Source of the DNA: Armatimonadota bacterium
GTDB lineage: Bacteria > Armatimonadota > Fimbriimonadia > Fimbriimonadales > Fimbriimonadaceae
Length of the DNA: 64,000 nt
Direction of reading: 5' to 3'
NCBI GenBank assembly: GCA_025360125.1
Contig: JANYCU010000045.1
Span: 310,001-374,000 of the forward strand
The stretch's first letter is position 1. Each line of letters opens with the position of its first letter. Shown here one piece after another: positions 51,465-60,500 of this stretch. Position numbers and translations under genes: made by a program. A model generated the notes under the pieces. It was not told the DNA's origin, did not search any database, and saw only the letters and a list, made by a program, of their open reading frames with translations.

Positions 51465-52264
51465 TCGTCAATCGGCGAACCATCCAACGAGAGTGCGTCC
51501 TCTCGGGTCTCGGCTTGCATTCTGGCGCAGCCGTTACCCTTCGGGCATTTCCAAGCTCTGAAGGGATTCAATTTCAGCATGGAAAAGATGTTTACGACGC
51601 TATACCCGCGAATGTAACCGATACGTCTCGCTGTACCGTCTTAGGCACAATTCGAACCATCGAACACATCATGTCCGCTCTTGCATTTCTGGAAATTACC
51701 GATGTAAGGATTGAGCTGAGTTACCCCGAATTACCGGGCATGGACGGAAGCGCGAAGCCATTTGTAGATGCACTTCGTTCTTGTGGGACCGAAGAAATCG
51801 GATCGAAGGAGTTCAACGAAATTTACGCTCGCCTGTTTGTTCAAGCCGAAAACGTCAAGATTGCCGTCGGGAAAGGCACTGGGCATTGGCGATATGACTT
51901 TATTACCGATTCACGGTGGCCAGGTGAGCAAACTTATGAGTCAGTGGATGTACTGAAGTCGTACGAAACCGAAATTGCTCCGGCAAGGACAACCGTTTTC
52001 AGCGAAGAAATCGAGATGGTGCGGGCGGCTGGCCTCGGCCAAGGACTCGATGAATCCTCAGTTTTGATTATTGGAGCATCTGGTTACGACAATTCAGCAC
52101 GGTTCGTCGATGAACCTGCGCGACACAAACTTCTAGATCTGATTGGAGACCTGTACTTATCAGGAGTTCCTTTGAACCACTTAAACGTTGTTGGATTTCG
52201 CTCGGGTCATCGACGAAATATTGAGATGGCCAAAATGCTTTTTGAGACCTGCGTTCCTGCCTAA
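51461..52264 (+). CDS. lpxC: UDP-3-O-acyl-N-acetylglucosamine deacetylase
   Basis: This 267-residue protein starts at TTG overlapping the lpxD stop (TTGA). Zinc and catalytic residues are present: His in TIEHIMSALAFLE, the LPGMDGSAKPFVDAL loop, ARHKLLDLIGDLYLSG (His, Lys, Asp) and RSGHRRN. It is shorter than the roughly 305-residue E. coli enzyme, mostly in insert regions. It catalyses the committed step of lipid A synthesis. With lpxD it shows that the organism makes lipopolysaccharide or a lipid A-like lipid. Confidence 0.94.
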   Translation: MIVNRRTIQRECVLSGLGLHSGAAVTLRAFPSSEGIQFQHGKDVYDAIPANVTDTSRCTVLGTIRTIEHIMSALAFLEITDVRIELSYPELPGMDGSAKPFVDALRSCGTEEIGSKEFNEIYARLFVQAENVKIAVGKGTGHWRYDFITDSRWPGEQTYESVDVLKSYETEIAPARTTVFSEEIEMVRAAGLGQGLDESSVLIIGASGYDNSARFVDEPARHKLLDLIGDLYLSGVPLNHLNVVGFRSGHRRNIEMAKMLFETCVPA

Positions 52265-52455
52265 GCGGCTTTCAAATGGTCTGCAGGTTGGTGGTCAGAG
52301 AAGAGTTTAATAATCTCCGGCTCGTGAACTGCTGCTTGCCCATTGATGTCGTCAGACACCACGGGTGACACTTTGTACAGCAGTGTGTAAATTCCTACTG
52401 AACCGACAAGATAACCAAGAAGCATCGGAGCGATCACATTAGGCTTATTGGCCAT
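52261..52455 (-). CDS. Small membrane protein
   Basis: This 64-residue protein has one membrane helix (APMLLGYLVGSVGIYTLLY, about 9-27) and a short polar C-terminal part. A GGGAA lies just upstream of the ATG. Its stop overlaps the convergent lpxC stop by 4 nt. No family is recognised. The clean helix and ribosome site favour a real gene. The 200 bp from here to the 52655 gene hold a GGACC/GGTCC inverted repeat at 52618-52632. Confidence 0.55.
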   Translation of the reverse strand: MANKPNVIAPMLLGYLVGSVGIYTLLYKVSPVVSDDINGQAAVHEPEIIKLFSDHQPADHLKAA

Positions 52456-52654
52456 TTTCCCAAAAAACTACAACGCATTTTTGCTAGACCGGACCACTTT
52501 CGTGTAATTCCCCTCTGCACACCCACCAAAGTACGCCCGTCAAAAACCTAACAAACTTCTCAAACATTTTCATGCTGAACCCTTAAGGATTTGGGAATTG
52601 GCCCGATAAATCTTGTAGGACCCATCAGGTCCAACCTGAAAAGGGGTTAACAAA

Positions 52655-53728
52655 ATGTCAGTAACAGATTTTGAATGCGCAATTGCCAAATCTCAAATAG
52701 GACGCTACATCGCGGGAGAAAACATGGCACCGGAGGTCGCACGTCAGCTTGAATCACACATTAACAACTGTGATCGATGCAAGCTACTCCTTCAAGAAAG
52801 AAAGAATTCGCTGGAAGCCATGATCAACGACGAAGAGGATGACGCAAGTGTCATCTCCATCACCGAAACTCCAATTCCGATGACTAGGCCATCAGCAATG
52901 GCAACGGACGGTAGTTCGGCTCTCAAGATGGATTACATGGAAGTTTTAGCCGACAATGCCCGAAGATCGCTCGATGAAAAAGTTGGTCGAAAGGTCCAGC
53001 CAAAAACCTCGCAAGCCGAAATTCCTATGGTTGCTCCGGCTTTCGCCTATAAAGAACAGCCAACCTCTGATTCCGTGATTGACGAAATCGAATCCGCCTC
53101 GAAATCAGACAAGAAACGGTTTGACCTCAAAGCCCTAGCCCTCTTTAAGAATGTTCCAGACGAAGACTCAAAGCCGTCACTCACCGCAGACAGTATTCGA
53201 TCAGCGAAAGCAGTATTTCGAGATAACAATCCTAGTCTTCGCAAACCAACGATGTACTTGGCAGGTCTATGCTGCGTAGTTGCCGCAATGTCCTTCATCC
53301 TTCGGGATCCAACCACCCTTTTTGGAAACAAAGTCGCTGCGAAAGGATCATCACCTGTCGTTGAAGTTTCATCAAAGGCAAAACCGTCGACCAAAGTAGC
53401 AAAAGTGCTCAAGCACAAGCCAGGTCAAATCAATGATGGTGGGACCGACGCCCAAAGCTTTACCAATGCGGTAGCTCCAACCAAAAAGAAGCCTGCGCCA
53501 AAGGTCAACAAAGTAAAGGTCGCAGCAATAAATCACACGATGAAGCCTCATCTTCCGAAGAAAACTGCGGCTCAGCACTTCGCAAAGGCGCCCCGGCTCA
53601 ATTCGCCCCGAGTGAAGGCTAAGCCTCGAACTCAAGTCGCCCACAAAGTGCACAAATCAACTTCCACCGAAAACGTAGTCAAGCTCTATACGCCAGACCA
53701 AACTCCTAACACGAAGGAGCAAAAATAA
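52655..53728 (+). CDS. Zinc-finger (anti-sigma-like) transmembrane protein
   Basis: This 357-residue protein begins with a zf-HC2-type motif: His35, Cys39 and Cys42 in SHINNCDRC within a helical N-terminal 60 residues, as in anti-sigma factors and the N-termini of pilus or secretion regulators. A disordered acidic spacer follows, then one membrane helix near 202-218 (YLAGLCCVVAAMSFILR) and a Lys/Pro/Thr-rich outer tail. No sigma factor gene is adjacent. It overlaps the next gene by 1 nt (TAATG), so the two are coupled. Confidence 0.7.
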   Translation: MSVTDFECAIAKSQIGRYIAGENMAPEVARQLESHINNCDRCKLLLQERKNSLEAMINDEEDDASVISITETPIPMTRPSAMATDGSSALKMDYMEVLADNARRSLDEKVGRKVQPKTSQAEIPMVAPAFAYKEQPTSDSVIDEIESASKSDKKRFDLKALALFKNVPDEDSKPSLTADSIRSAKAVFRDNNPSLRKPTMYLAGLCCVVAAMSFILRDPTTLFGNKVAAKGSSPVVEVSSKAKPSTKVAKVLKHKPGQINDGGTDAQSFTNAVAPTKKKPAPKVNKVKVAAINHTMKPHLPKKTAAQHFAKAPRLNSPRVKAKPRTQVAHKVHKSTSTENVVKLYTPDQTPNTKEQK

Positions 53729-54504
53729 TGATCAAACCAATCACGACCCTCGCCCTCTGTGCAATTTCGCTGAGCGTTTTTGCCCAAACCCAGACCGTCA
53801 AAATCAAGTCACGCGGTGAGGACATTCGCACCGTCATTGATACAATTTTCGAACAAACCGGTAAGCAATACGTCCTTGAGACGAACTACCATCAAACCCT
53901 CTACATGAACCTGGATGGAATTACTTTCCAAAAGGCTATTGAGATCATCTCTAATGTTTCAGACATGGAATTTGAAGAGAAGCAAGGAATTTGGTACATC
54001 CATAAGCGAGCTGTGTCATCTGGTCACTCATTTGTTCCGGCAACCGTAAAGGCGCCATCAATGGTTCCGGCAACAAAGGTTTCCAAGCCCGTAACCACAA
54101 AGATTCCTGTCAAGACCAAAGCGCCCGCCAAGTCAACAACTGCAAATTCAACTACCGCCAAACCAACGACGAAAACCCAAATCCAAAAGCCAGTGACTCA
54201 AAAAACGGAAACGGCAGGACAAGGATTTACCTCGATGGTGCCGACTGGTGCTAAACCCTCGACTCTGAATACGAATGCACGGATAACCGTTCAGTTAAAG
54301 AAGATGGACATTCGAGAAGTCTTCGCCGAATTTGGTCGACAAACGAACATCGAAATTGAGTTTGATGAAGCTGTGCCGAATTACAAACTCGACGCCTCAT
54401 TCTACAACACGACTCTCAAGTTTGCCCTCGATAAAGTCTGTAAAGTTGCTCACCTGAAGTACAGCATCACGCCTAACAGCACGATTCGAATCACCAAGGC
54501 TTAA
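53728..54504 (+). CDS. Exported protein with two secretin/STN-type domains
   Basis: This 258-residue protein has a signal peptide (TTLALCAISLSVFAQ). STN/secretin-N-like domain 1 follows (IKSRGEDIRTVIDTIFEQTG, ITFQKAIEIISNVSDM), then a Lys/Thr/Pro-rich linker (about 105-170), and domain 2 (LKKMDIREVFAEFGRQTNIE, LKFALDKVCKVAHL). Such modules occur in secretins and TonB-dependent signalling; there is no barrel here. It is coupled to the zinc-finger membrane protein, so a periplasmic sensing pair is possible. A strong terminator follows. Confidence 0.75.
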   Translation: MIKPITTLALCAISLSVFAQTQTVKIKSRGEDIRTVIDTIFEQTGKQYVLETNYHQTLYMNLDGITFQKAIEIISNVSDMEFEEKQGIWYIHKRAVSSGHSFVPATVKAPSMVPATKVSKPVTTKIPVKTKAPAKSTTANSTTAKPTTKTQIQKPVTQKTETAGQGFTSMVPTGAKPSTLNTNARITVQLKKMDIREVFAEFGRQTNIEIEFDEAVPNYKLDASFYNTTLKFALDKVCKVAHLKYSITPNSTIRITKA

Positions 54505-54534
54505 AAGCGAAAATCAAGAAACACCTCCTAATTT

Positions 54535-54572
54535 CCCGCGCACTGTTAACCCCAGTGCGTGGGACTTTTTTG
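54535..54572 (+). terminator. Rho-independent terminator
   Basis: An 11-bp stem (54535-54545 with 54553-54563, one G-U pair, loop of 7) is followed by TTTTTT (54566-54571). It ends the 52655-54504 operon. Confidence 0.9.
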
Positions 54573-54633
54573 TCAAAAAATCTACCGTCACCCTCACGAA
54601 GGATGCAATGGAAACTTATTCGAACCCAAATAA

Positions 54634-55152
54634 CTATTCGAAAATGAGCCCTTGCAAAATCGATTCGACGGTTTCATCGCTAAATCCGCGGCTGGCAAGG
54701 AACCGCGCGATCCGTCCGGGCGATTGTGAGCCACTAAATTTTGCACTGACCAAAACTTGGGCTCGAGCCAACTCATCATGGTCAACCTCTGACATTAGCT
54801 CGCTGATGACTTGATCGGGCACTCCGCGGCTTTCAAGTTTGTCTCGAAGAGCCTGGTCGCCGACGGCTCGGCGACCTTCGTTTCGTTCAATTGCGTTACG
54901 TGCATAACGAAGGTCGTCTAAAAGTCGATTAGTAGTCAAAAACTCTACCGTATCTGCAACCAGGTCTGGCTCGAAATTGCATTCGAGCCGACTGGTCAAT
55001 TCTAGGACAGTCAAGTCCTGACGCTTGAGCATCCGCAAGGCGCTCAGCAAGGGGGCATGGACTTCAGGCCTCATCAAACCGAATGGACCTTCTCCAAAGG
55101 GGTTGGGTAACAGAGACAATTCTCGATGAATTTGACCACCTGTTCCGCCCAT
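54634..55152 (-). CDS. recX: RecA regulator RecX
   Basis: Start taken at the ATG at 55152, 7 nt after the recA stop; the longer frame runs back into recA and adds unrelated residues. The 172-residue protein shows the three-helix repeats of RecX: ALRMLKRQDLTVLELTSRL, FLTTNRLLDDLRYARNAIER, and a repeated KLESRGVPDQVI and FLASRGFSDETV. It inhibits RecA filament growth. Co-transcribed with recA, as in many bacteria. Confidence 0.88.
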   Translation of the reverse strand: MGGTGGQIHRELSLLPNPFGEGPFGLMRPEVHAPLLSALRMLKRQDLTVLELTSRLECNFEPDLVADTVEFLTTNRLLDDLRYARNAIERNEGRRAVGDQALRDKLESRGVPDQVISELMSEVDHDELARAQVLVSAKFSGSQSPGRIARFLASRGFSDETVESILQGLIFE

Positions 55153-55159
55153 CTGATGT

Positions 55160-56254
55160 CTATAACTCCATTTCAGGATCTTCTTCTTCCTCCACAACTG
55201 CTTGAGGCGGTAATTTCGCCTTTTCGGCTTTAAATGCGTCTCGCAGTTTCTTATCGATTTCGTTAAATATTGTCGGATTCTCGTCAAGGAAATTTCGAGC
55301 ATTATCTCGTCCCTGACCTAACCTAACCTCGCCGTAGTTATAGTACGTTCCACTGCGAGTAATGATTCCTTTCAGGGTTGCAATATCCAGAACATCACCG
55401 GACTTGCTGATGCCCTTACCGAAAATCATATCAAATTCTGCGGTCTTAAACGGCGGCGCAACCTTATTCTTAACAACCTTTACCTTCGTACGAGCGCCAA
55501 TCTGTTCCGTTCCAACTTTAATCGCGTCGCCTTTTCGGACTTCAAGTCGAACGCTTGCCCAGAACTTGAGGGCGCGTCCACCCGGAGTTGTTTCGGGGTT
55601 GCCGTACATCACACCAATCTTTTCGCGAATCTGGTTGATGAAGATGCAAGCTGTCTTGGATTTACTAAGAGTGCCACCCAGTTTTCGCAGGGCTTGGCTC
55701 ATCATTCGGGCCTGGAGCCCAACAAAGGCGTCTCCCATTTCACCTTCAATTTCTGCTCTCGGAACCAACGCCGCGACCGAGTCAATAACGACGAGGCCAA
55801 CCGCACCGGATTTAATAATCGTGTCAGTAATCTCAAGAGCTTCCTCTCCGCTACTGGGCTGGGAGATATAAAGCTTGTCAATGTCGACGCCAAGAACCTT
55901 GGCGTACTCGACATCAAGTGCATGCTCAGCATCGACGAACAAGCAAAGTTCGCCCGCTCGCTGCGCCTCGGCAATACAATGCAACGATAGCGTCGTCTTT
56001 CCGCCCGATTCTGGTCCGTAGATCTCAATAATTCGACCCTTCGGCAACCCACCAATGCCTAAACACATGTCTAAACTCAATGATCCAGTCGGAATCGCTT
56101 CGATTAGCTCATGCTGCCCGATGCCCATTTGCATCACCGATCCCTTTCCAAAATTCTTCTCTACTTGGCTCAATGCCATCTGGAGAGCCCGCATCTTATC
56201 TGTGCCGCCAACTTCCCCAATTCCCTTATCTATTTCAATTGCTGCCTTTCTCAC
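55160..56254 (-). CDS. recA: Recombinase RecA
   Basis: This 364-residue RecA starts at GTG with AAAGGA 8 nt upstream. It has Walker [10 protein letters not shown] (80-88), Walker [16 protein letters not shown]-binding loop L1 with [13 protein letters not shown] and the RKGD-containing C-terminal domain with an acidic tail ([10 protein letters not shown]). It catalyses strand exchange and LexA cleavage. A LexA-like palindrome lies 28 nt upstream of the start, so SOS control is probable. Confidence 0.98.
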   Translation of the reverse strand: MRKAAIEIDKGIGEVGGTDKMRALQMALSQVEKNFGKGSVMQMGIGQHELIEAIPTGSLSLDMCLGIGGLPKGRIIEIYGPESGGKTTLSLHCIAEAQRAGELCLFVDAEHALDVEYAKVLGVDIDKLYISQPSSGEEALEITDTIIKSGAVGLVVIDSVAALVPRAEIEGEMGDAFVGLQARMMSQALRKLGGTLSKSKTACIFINQIREKIGVMYGNPETTPGGRALKFWASVRLEVRKGDAIKVGTEQIGARTKVKVVKNKVAPPFKTAEFDMIFGKGISKSGDVLDIATLKGIITRSGTYYNYGEVRLGQGRDNARNFLDENPTIFNEIDKKLRDAFKAEKAKLPPQAVVEEEEDPEMEL

Positions 56255-56281
56255 GCTGTTTTTCCTTTGTCTACTAAATTA

Positions 56282-56295
56282 TAGACGAATGTCTA
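56282..56295 (-). promoter_or_regulatory. Candidate LexA (SOS) box upstream of recA
   Basis: TAGAC-N4-GTCTA is a perfect 5-bp inverted repeat with a 4-nt spacer. It lies just downstream of a TTGACA (complement of 56324-56329) and TATAAA pair spaced 18-19 bp on the minus strand. Its size and placement are those of an SOS operator. The sequence differs from the E. coli and B. subtilis consensus, so it would be a lineage-specific box. Confidence 0.6.
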
Positions 56296-56408
56296 GTATT
56301 TATAACTCTTTTGTATTGCCCTCTGTCAAGGGATTTATCAACAATTATTGCAGTTTTCTGAAGAATGTTCCGCGCCGAGGGGCGGTTGTTTGTGTCTAAA
56401 TCAACCAT

Positions 56409-58796
56409 ATGGGTTGGCTAAAACGAATCGTTTGTCTTGGTGTGGCCCTAGTTGCCTCATTTTGCTTTGCCGACGAGGAGACTGTTATCCGGATGCTCGC
56501 CGGGCCGAGTTATGGCATTCCGCCCAAAGAAGCAACCTCAATCACCGCCCAGGTCCGTCGCAGGGTTTTCGAGGAATTTCACCATCGCAACCCCGGGGTC
56601 CGAGTCGTCAATGCCGGTGGACTCAGTTTTAGCGGAGGCAACCTTGATGACTCAATGTTCCTGATGTCGATGGCAGGTGACTCCTCGCCCGACATCTTTT
56701 ACGTCAACTTTCGGCAGTACTACACGTTCCTTGAGCAAGGCTTTTGTCGTCCCCTCGATGACCTCATCCAGAAAGATCCGTTCGTCATGGAACGCTGCAA
56801 CCCGATGGTTCGCAAGGTCCTGACCAGCTATGATGGCAAGGTCTACGCCGTTCCATTTTTCCAAGTCGCCACCGCCCTCTATTACCGCACCGATTTCTTC
56901 AAGCAAGCCGGGATCACGAGGCCGCCCGAAAACTGGGACGAGCTCGCCGAAGACGCTCAAAAGCTGACCGATGCCAAACTTGGACGATACGGTTTCGCAC
57001 TTTCGTCGCCGCCCGGCTACCAATGGTCCAACTTCCTCTACGCCGCTGGCGGAGAATCCGTCCAACAGGATGCCAACGGACAATGGAAAGCTGCAATCAA
57101 CACCCCCCAGGCCGGAAAGGCAATGGAATTCTTTCGCCGTCTGATCGGGGGTCCTGCGCCAATCGGAACGATTTCGAAGGACCTCAACGACGACATTCGT
57201 CGCGGCAAGGCCGCGATGTGGCTCAACTACACCAACGACGTCCTGCTGCAGCAGAGCGAACTATCCCCGTCCGTTATTGGTATCGCTCGGGTCCCGGCGG
57301 GGCCCGCCGGATTTTCGAACGAAGTCAACGCCGGAATGTGGGCCATCAGCTCCCGAGTAACCGATCCGAAAAAGCTGGCCGCCTGCTGGGAATTCATCAA
57401 ATTCTTCGCTGGCGACGATGCCGCCAAAATAAACACCGACAAATGCATCGAGCTTGGCATGGGCAACCTCGTCAATCCAACTTGGCTCAAGAAGTTTGGC
57501 TACACCGACCTGCTAGCTCAAACCGACCCGGCCTATGCGGCGGCAAACGACGAACTTTTCAAAACGGGTCACCCAGAACCGTACGGCAAGAACTGCCAAC
57601 AGGTCTACTCAGTTCTGGACAATGCTCTCGACCGGGCCCGACTCAATCCAAATGAGTCCACCCAAAGCATCCTCAAAGCCGCCGAATCTGAAATGAATGA
57701 GAAGCTGCTTGGTTATACCGCACCCGAAAAGCTGGCCAGGCAACGAGGGTGGGCAACTGGAATCCTTGCGGTGATCTGTATAGGTACAGCCTTTATTATT
57801 GGATACTTCGTCCGCAAAGCACGCCTCAATCCGGTCCACTTTGTCGAGCGAATCCCCGCCGGAACTGACCGAAAGCGGATGCGCCGATTCTTGTTCGTTT
57901 GCCTTGCCCCGGCACTGGTCACGATCGGACTTTGGAGCTATTTACCGCTCTTCCGTGGACTCGTAATCGCGTTCCAAGACTACGGCATCCTGAGGGGAGC
58001 TCGGTGGGTCGGGCTCGATAACTTTATTGGCGTCTTCACTCAGCCCTTGTTCTATAAAAGCATGTGGAACAGTGTCGTCTACGTGATCCTGACGCTCGTC
58101 GTTGGCTTCTTCATGCCGATCCTCCTAGCACTCGCGCTCAACGAGATTCCGCGATTTAAGGTGCTGTTTCGGACCATTTTCTACCTCCCCGCCATGACGT
58201 CGTCCATTGTGATTGCCTTCGTCTGGCGACAGCTATACGAAAAGAGCCCGTCTGGACTTTTGAATTCAATGGTGGCACCATTGATCGAGCATGTTGTGAA
58301 TCCGATCTTCCGAATGGTTGGTCACGGGCCATGGCCCCTCTCCTACGATTGGCTCGGTGACCCAATGCTGGCGATGTATGCCGTCGTTTTACCCGGCATC
58401 TGGGCTGGCGCCGGACCGGGGTCTATCCTTTACTTAGCTGCATTAAAAAACATCTCTGAGGACCGCTACGAGGCTGCAGATTTGGATGGCGCAAATTGGG
58501 TCCAGAAGATTCGCCACATCACCCTCCCTGGCTTAAAGCCACTCATCCTCATCAACCTGCTTGGGGTGTTCATCGCCGGGTTCAAAGCAATGGAAAACAT
58601 CTTCGTTCTGACCATGGGCGGACCGCTGAATTCAACCCGCACTATCGGCCTTGAGGTCTGGCAAAACGCCTTTATGTATCTCAAGTTTGGCTACGCCACC
58701 GCCGCCGCATGGGTGATGGGTTCCATTCTGGTCGGATTCACGATCATCCAAATCCGAAGCCTCCTCAAGATGCGCTTCTCCACCGCAAAACTTTGA
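56409..58796 (+). CDS. Sugar ABC transporter: solute-binding protein fused to MalF-type permease
   Basis: This 795-residue fusion has a signal peptide (residues 1-21) and a family 1 solute-binding domain (about 22-440; VYAVPFFQVATALYYRTDFF, NAGMWAISSRV). A membrane helix (ATGILAVICIGTAFIIGYFV, about 458-477) is followed by a MalF/UgpA-type permease with six helices and the EAA loop EAADLDGANWVQKIRHITLP near residue 690. The binding domain is thus tethered to the pore it serves. The partner MalG-type permease is not adjacent. Substrate unknown, probably a saccharide. Confidence 0.9.
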   Translation: MGWLKRIVCLGVALVASFCFADEETVIRMLAGPSYGIPPKEATSITAQVRRRVFEEFHHRNPGVRVVNAGGLSFSGGNLDDSMFLMSMAGDSSPDIFYVNFRQYYTFLEQGFCRPLDDLIQKDPFVMERCNPMVRKVLTSYDGKVYAVPFFQVATALYYRTDFFKQAGITRPPENWDELAEDAQKLTDAKLGRYGFALSSPPGYQWSNFLYAAGGESVQQDANGQWKAAINTPQAGKAMEFFRRLIGGPAPIGTISKDLNDDIRRGKAAMWLNYTNDVLLQQSELSPSVIGIARVPAGPAGFSNEVNAGMWAISSRVTDPKKLAACWEFIKFFAGDDAAKINTDKCIELGMGNLVNPTWLKKFGYTDLLAQTDPAYAAANDELFKTGHPEPYGKNCQQVYSVLDNALDRARLNPNESTQSILKAAESEMNEKLLGYTAPEKLARQRGWATGILAVICIGTAFIIGYFVRKARLNPVHFVERIPAGTDRKRMRRFLFVCLAPALVTIGLWSYLPLFRGLVIAFQDYGILRGARWVGLDNFIGVFTQPLFYKSMWNSVVYVILTLVVGFFMPILLALALNEIPRFKVLFRTIFYLPAMTSSIVIAFVWRQLYEKSPSGLLNSMVAPLIEHVVNPIFRMVGHGPWPLSYDWLGDPMLAMYAVVLPGIWAGAGPGSILYLAALKNISEDRYEAADLDGANWVQKIRHITLPGLKPLILINLLGVFIAGFKAMENIFVLTMGGPLNSTRTIGLEVWQNAFMYLKFGYATAAAWVMGSILVGFTIIQIRSLLKMRFSTAKL

Positions 58797-58917
58797 AAAG
58801 GCGAGGATGTATACAATCTAAGGCAGTTAATGCCAGTGATGAATTGCGGAAACAAAATGCAAAGCTGAAGGACGCCTACTAGGCTTTGCATTGACTGCGT
58901 CTAGTCACCAACAAACC

Positions 58918-59170
58918 GACCCCAAAGGGGTCAAATCAAATTAGCCTGGGGTCGTTTCATGGATCAAGCCTCCGGCGAAGACTCATGCAACTACCCCAGG
59001 AAAAACGGAAACGGTCCTTAGTCCTAGGTCGCCTTACCATTCAATCCGATCCAAATTCACAACAAAAGGCGACCCCGGCTGTTACAGCCGCACGGTATAA
59101 ATCTATTCAACCTTAGTCAACGCCGACATCGGAGGGTGTCGCAGAACTAATTAGGTCCTGCAACACTCCC
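58918..59170. ncRNA. Candidate structured RNA or hairpin-rich intergenic region
   Basis: The 400-bp gap between the transporter fusion and the flotillin gene has no credible open frame but has four strong inverted repeats: GACCCC-AAA-GGGGTC (58918-58932); GGTCGCCTT with AAGGCGACC (59027-59035, 59066-59074); a 7-bp palindrome (59076-59090); and GGGTGTCGCAG pairing with CTGCAACACTCCC (59134-59170, one mismatch). The density exceeds that of other gaps here. It does not match RNase P, tmRNA, SRP or 6S RNA signatures that I know. Strand unknown. Confidence 0.4.
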
Positions 59171-59202
59171 GAATTCCCTGAATAAAGGAAAGCTAACTCC
59201 TA

Positions 59203-60453
59203 CTACTGTTGAGGCGGCTTGTTCGACTGCCTCGGCGGAGGATTTCCACCAAGGTTCACGTTGCTCGAAACCAACTGAGCTGCCAGCACCGTCTGGATTA
59301 CCGAAGTAATCTGGTCGGTCGTGCCGTTGGCCGCGCTCTTTCCGTCGCTCGAAATCGTGACAATCTTCGCCTGGGCCAAAGCATTGGCAATGTGAGGAAC
59401 GATTTCCGGCAACATCTCAAGCTGCTTGAGGAGCAGGTAGGCATTACCGCCCTCGGCAACCGCCTTGTTAACCTCTCGAATGGCTTCCGCCTGAGCCGAC
59501 GCAACCGTTCTAAGTCGAATCGCTTCGGCGTCAGCACTCGCCGCCGCGTCGATCTTCTTCCGTTCGGAGTCAGCCGTTGCCTGAGCAATCTGCGTCGCTC
59601 GAAGTTCAGCTTCTCGCAATCCCCGCAGGGAATCCTGCTTCTTGGCTTCCGCGTCCGCGACGACCGCCGCGTTTTGGGCCTTGCGCTCACTCAAGTCTCG
59701 TTCCTTGTCATTGACTGCCTGCTCGGCGGCCAATTGCGCCTCACGAGCTCGTCGCTCTTGGTCGGCCTGCACAATGTCAGCATTGGCCTTAGCCTCAACC
59801 GCAGACTGGCGTCGACGAGCTTCCGCCACTTCGCTCTGAACGCTCTTGATGTTCAACGAGTTGAACAAAAGACCAAGATCCTGAAGCTCACGTGAACAAG
59901 AACTCTTAATAATTATCGCGAGCCGGTCATCATCATCGTTAGCCAATGCCGCGGCGAGGTCGGCAGTGACAGCCGCCGTCGGACCCTTGGCGTTAAACAA
60001 TTCGTCGTGGTGTAAAAGGTTAATCGCGCGTCGACCAGTCGACGTCAACAAATCCGTCAAAGTATTCGTCTGAGTCTCAACTGGCATCGCAAAGAAGCGG
60101 TTGGCTGCCGTCTTAATCGACTCGTTCGAGTCTCCAACGCTAACAATCGCACTTGCAAGAACCCGAACCTTGATCGGGCGAGGTTGTCCATTTGGGCCAA
60201 CGTCCGCGGTCTGGTCAGCGATATCGAGGTCAATGTTGATAACCTTGGCCGGAATCGTCGTTCCAGTGGTAATCAGCGGAATCTCGAACGCCTTGCCTGG
60301 ACCCTTATAGATACGGGTGGTGCCACCGAGCCAGCTAACGAGTCGTATCGTTCCGGCTTCGACGGTTCGCAAAAAGCGAGTGATAAGAATAGGGATGAAA
60401 AGGACAACCGCTACGATCACGATTGCTATAACCATTGGACTAGAAAGTTCCAT
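59203..60453 (-). CDS. floT: Flotillin-like SPFH/band 7 membrane protein
   Basis: This 416-residue protein has an N-terminal membrane hairpin (SPMVIAIVIVAVVLFIPILI), the SPFH domain (residues 30-200) and the long Ala/Glu-rich flotillin coiled coil (ERRAREAQLAAEQAVNDKER). A disordered tail ends PPRQSNKPPQQ. It organises membrane microdomains. It is encoded next to an NfeD-like gene, the usual bacterial flotillin partner, which supports the call over other SPFH proteins. Confidence 0.88.
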   Translation of the reverse strand: MELSSPMVIAIVIVAVVLFIPILITRFLRTVEAGTIRLVSWLGGTTRIYKGPGKAFEIPLITTGTTIPAKVINIDLDIADQTADVGPNGQPRPIKVRVLASAIVSVGDSNESIKTAANRFFAMPVETQTNTLTDLLTSTGRRAINLLHHDELFNAKGPTAAVTADLAAALANDDDDRLAIIIKSSCSRELQDLGLLFNSLNIKSVQSEVAEARRRQSAVEAKANADIVQADQERRAREAQLAAEQAVNDKERDLSERKAQNAAVVADAEAKKQDSLRGLREAELRATQIAQATADSERKKIDAAASADAEAIRLRTVASAQAEAIREVNKAVAEGGNAYLLLKQLEMLPEIVPHIANALAQAKIVTISSDGKSAANGTTDQITSVIQTVLAAQLVSSNVNLGGNPPPRQSNKPPQQ

Positions 60454-60500
60454 TTGTTTTCACTACATAGTACTGGGTACGAGGGTGCAGAGTTGCGAAT

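Noticed and set aside
52600-52655. Sigma-54 promoter before the zinc-finger gene
   Set aside because: A TTGGC lies about 10 bp from TTGTA, but the -12 GC is absent; too weak to call.
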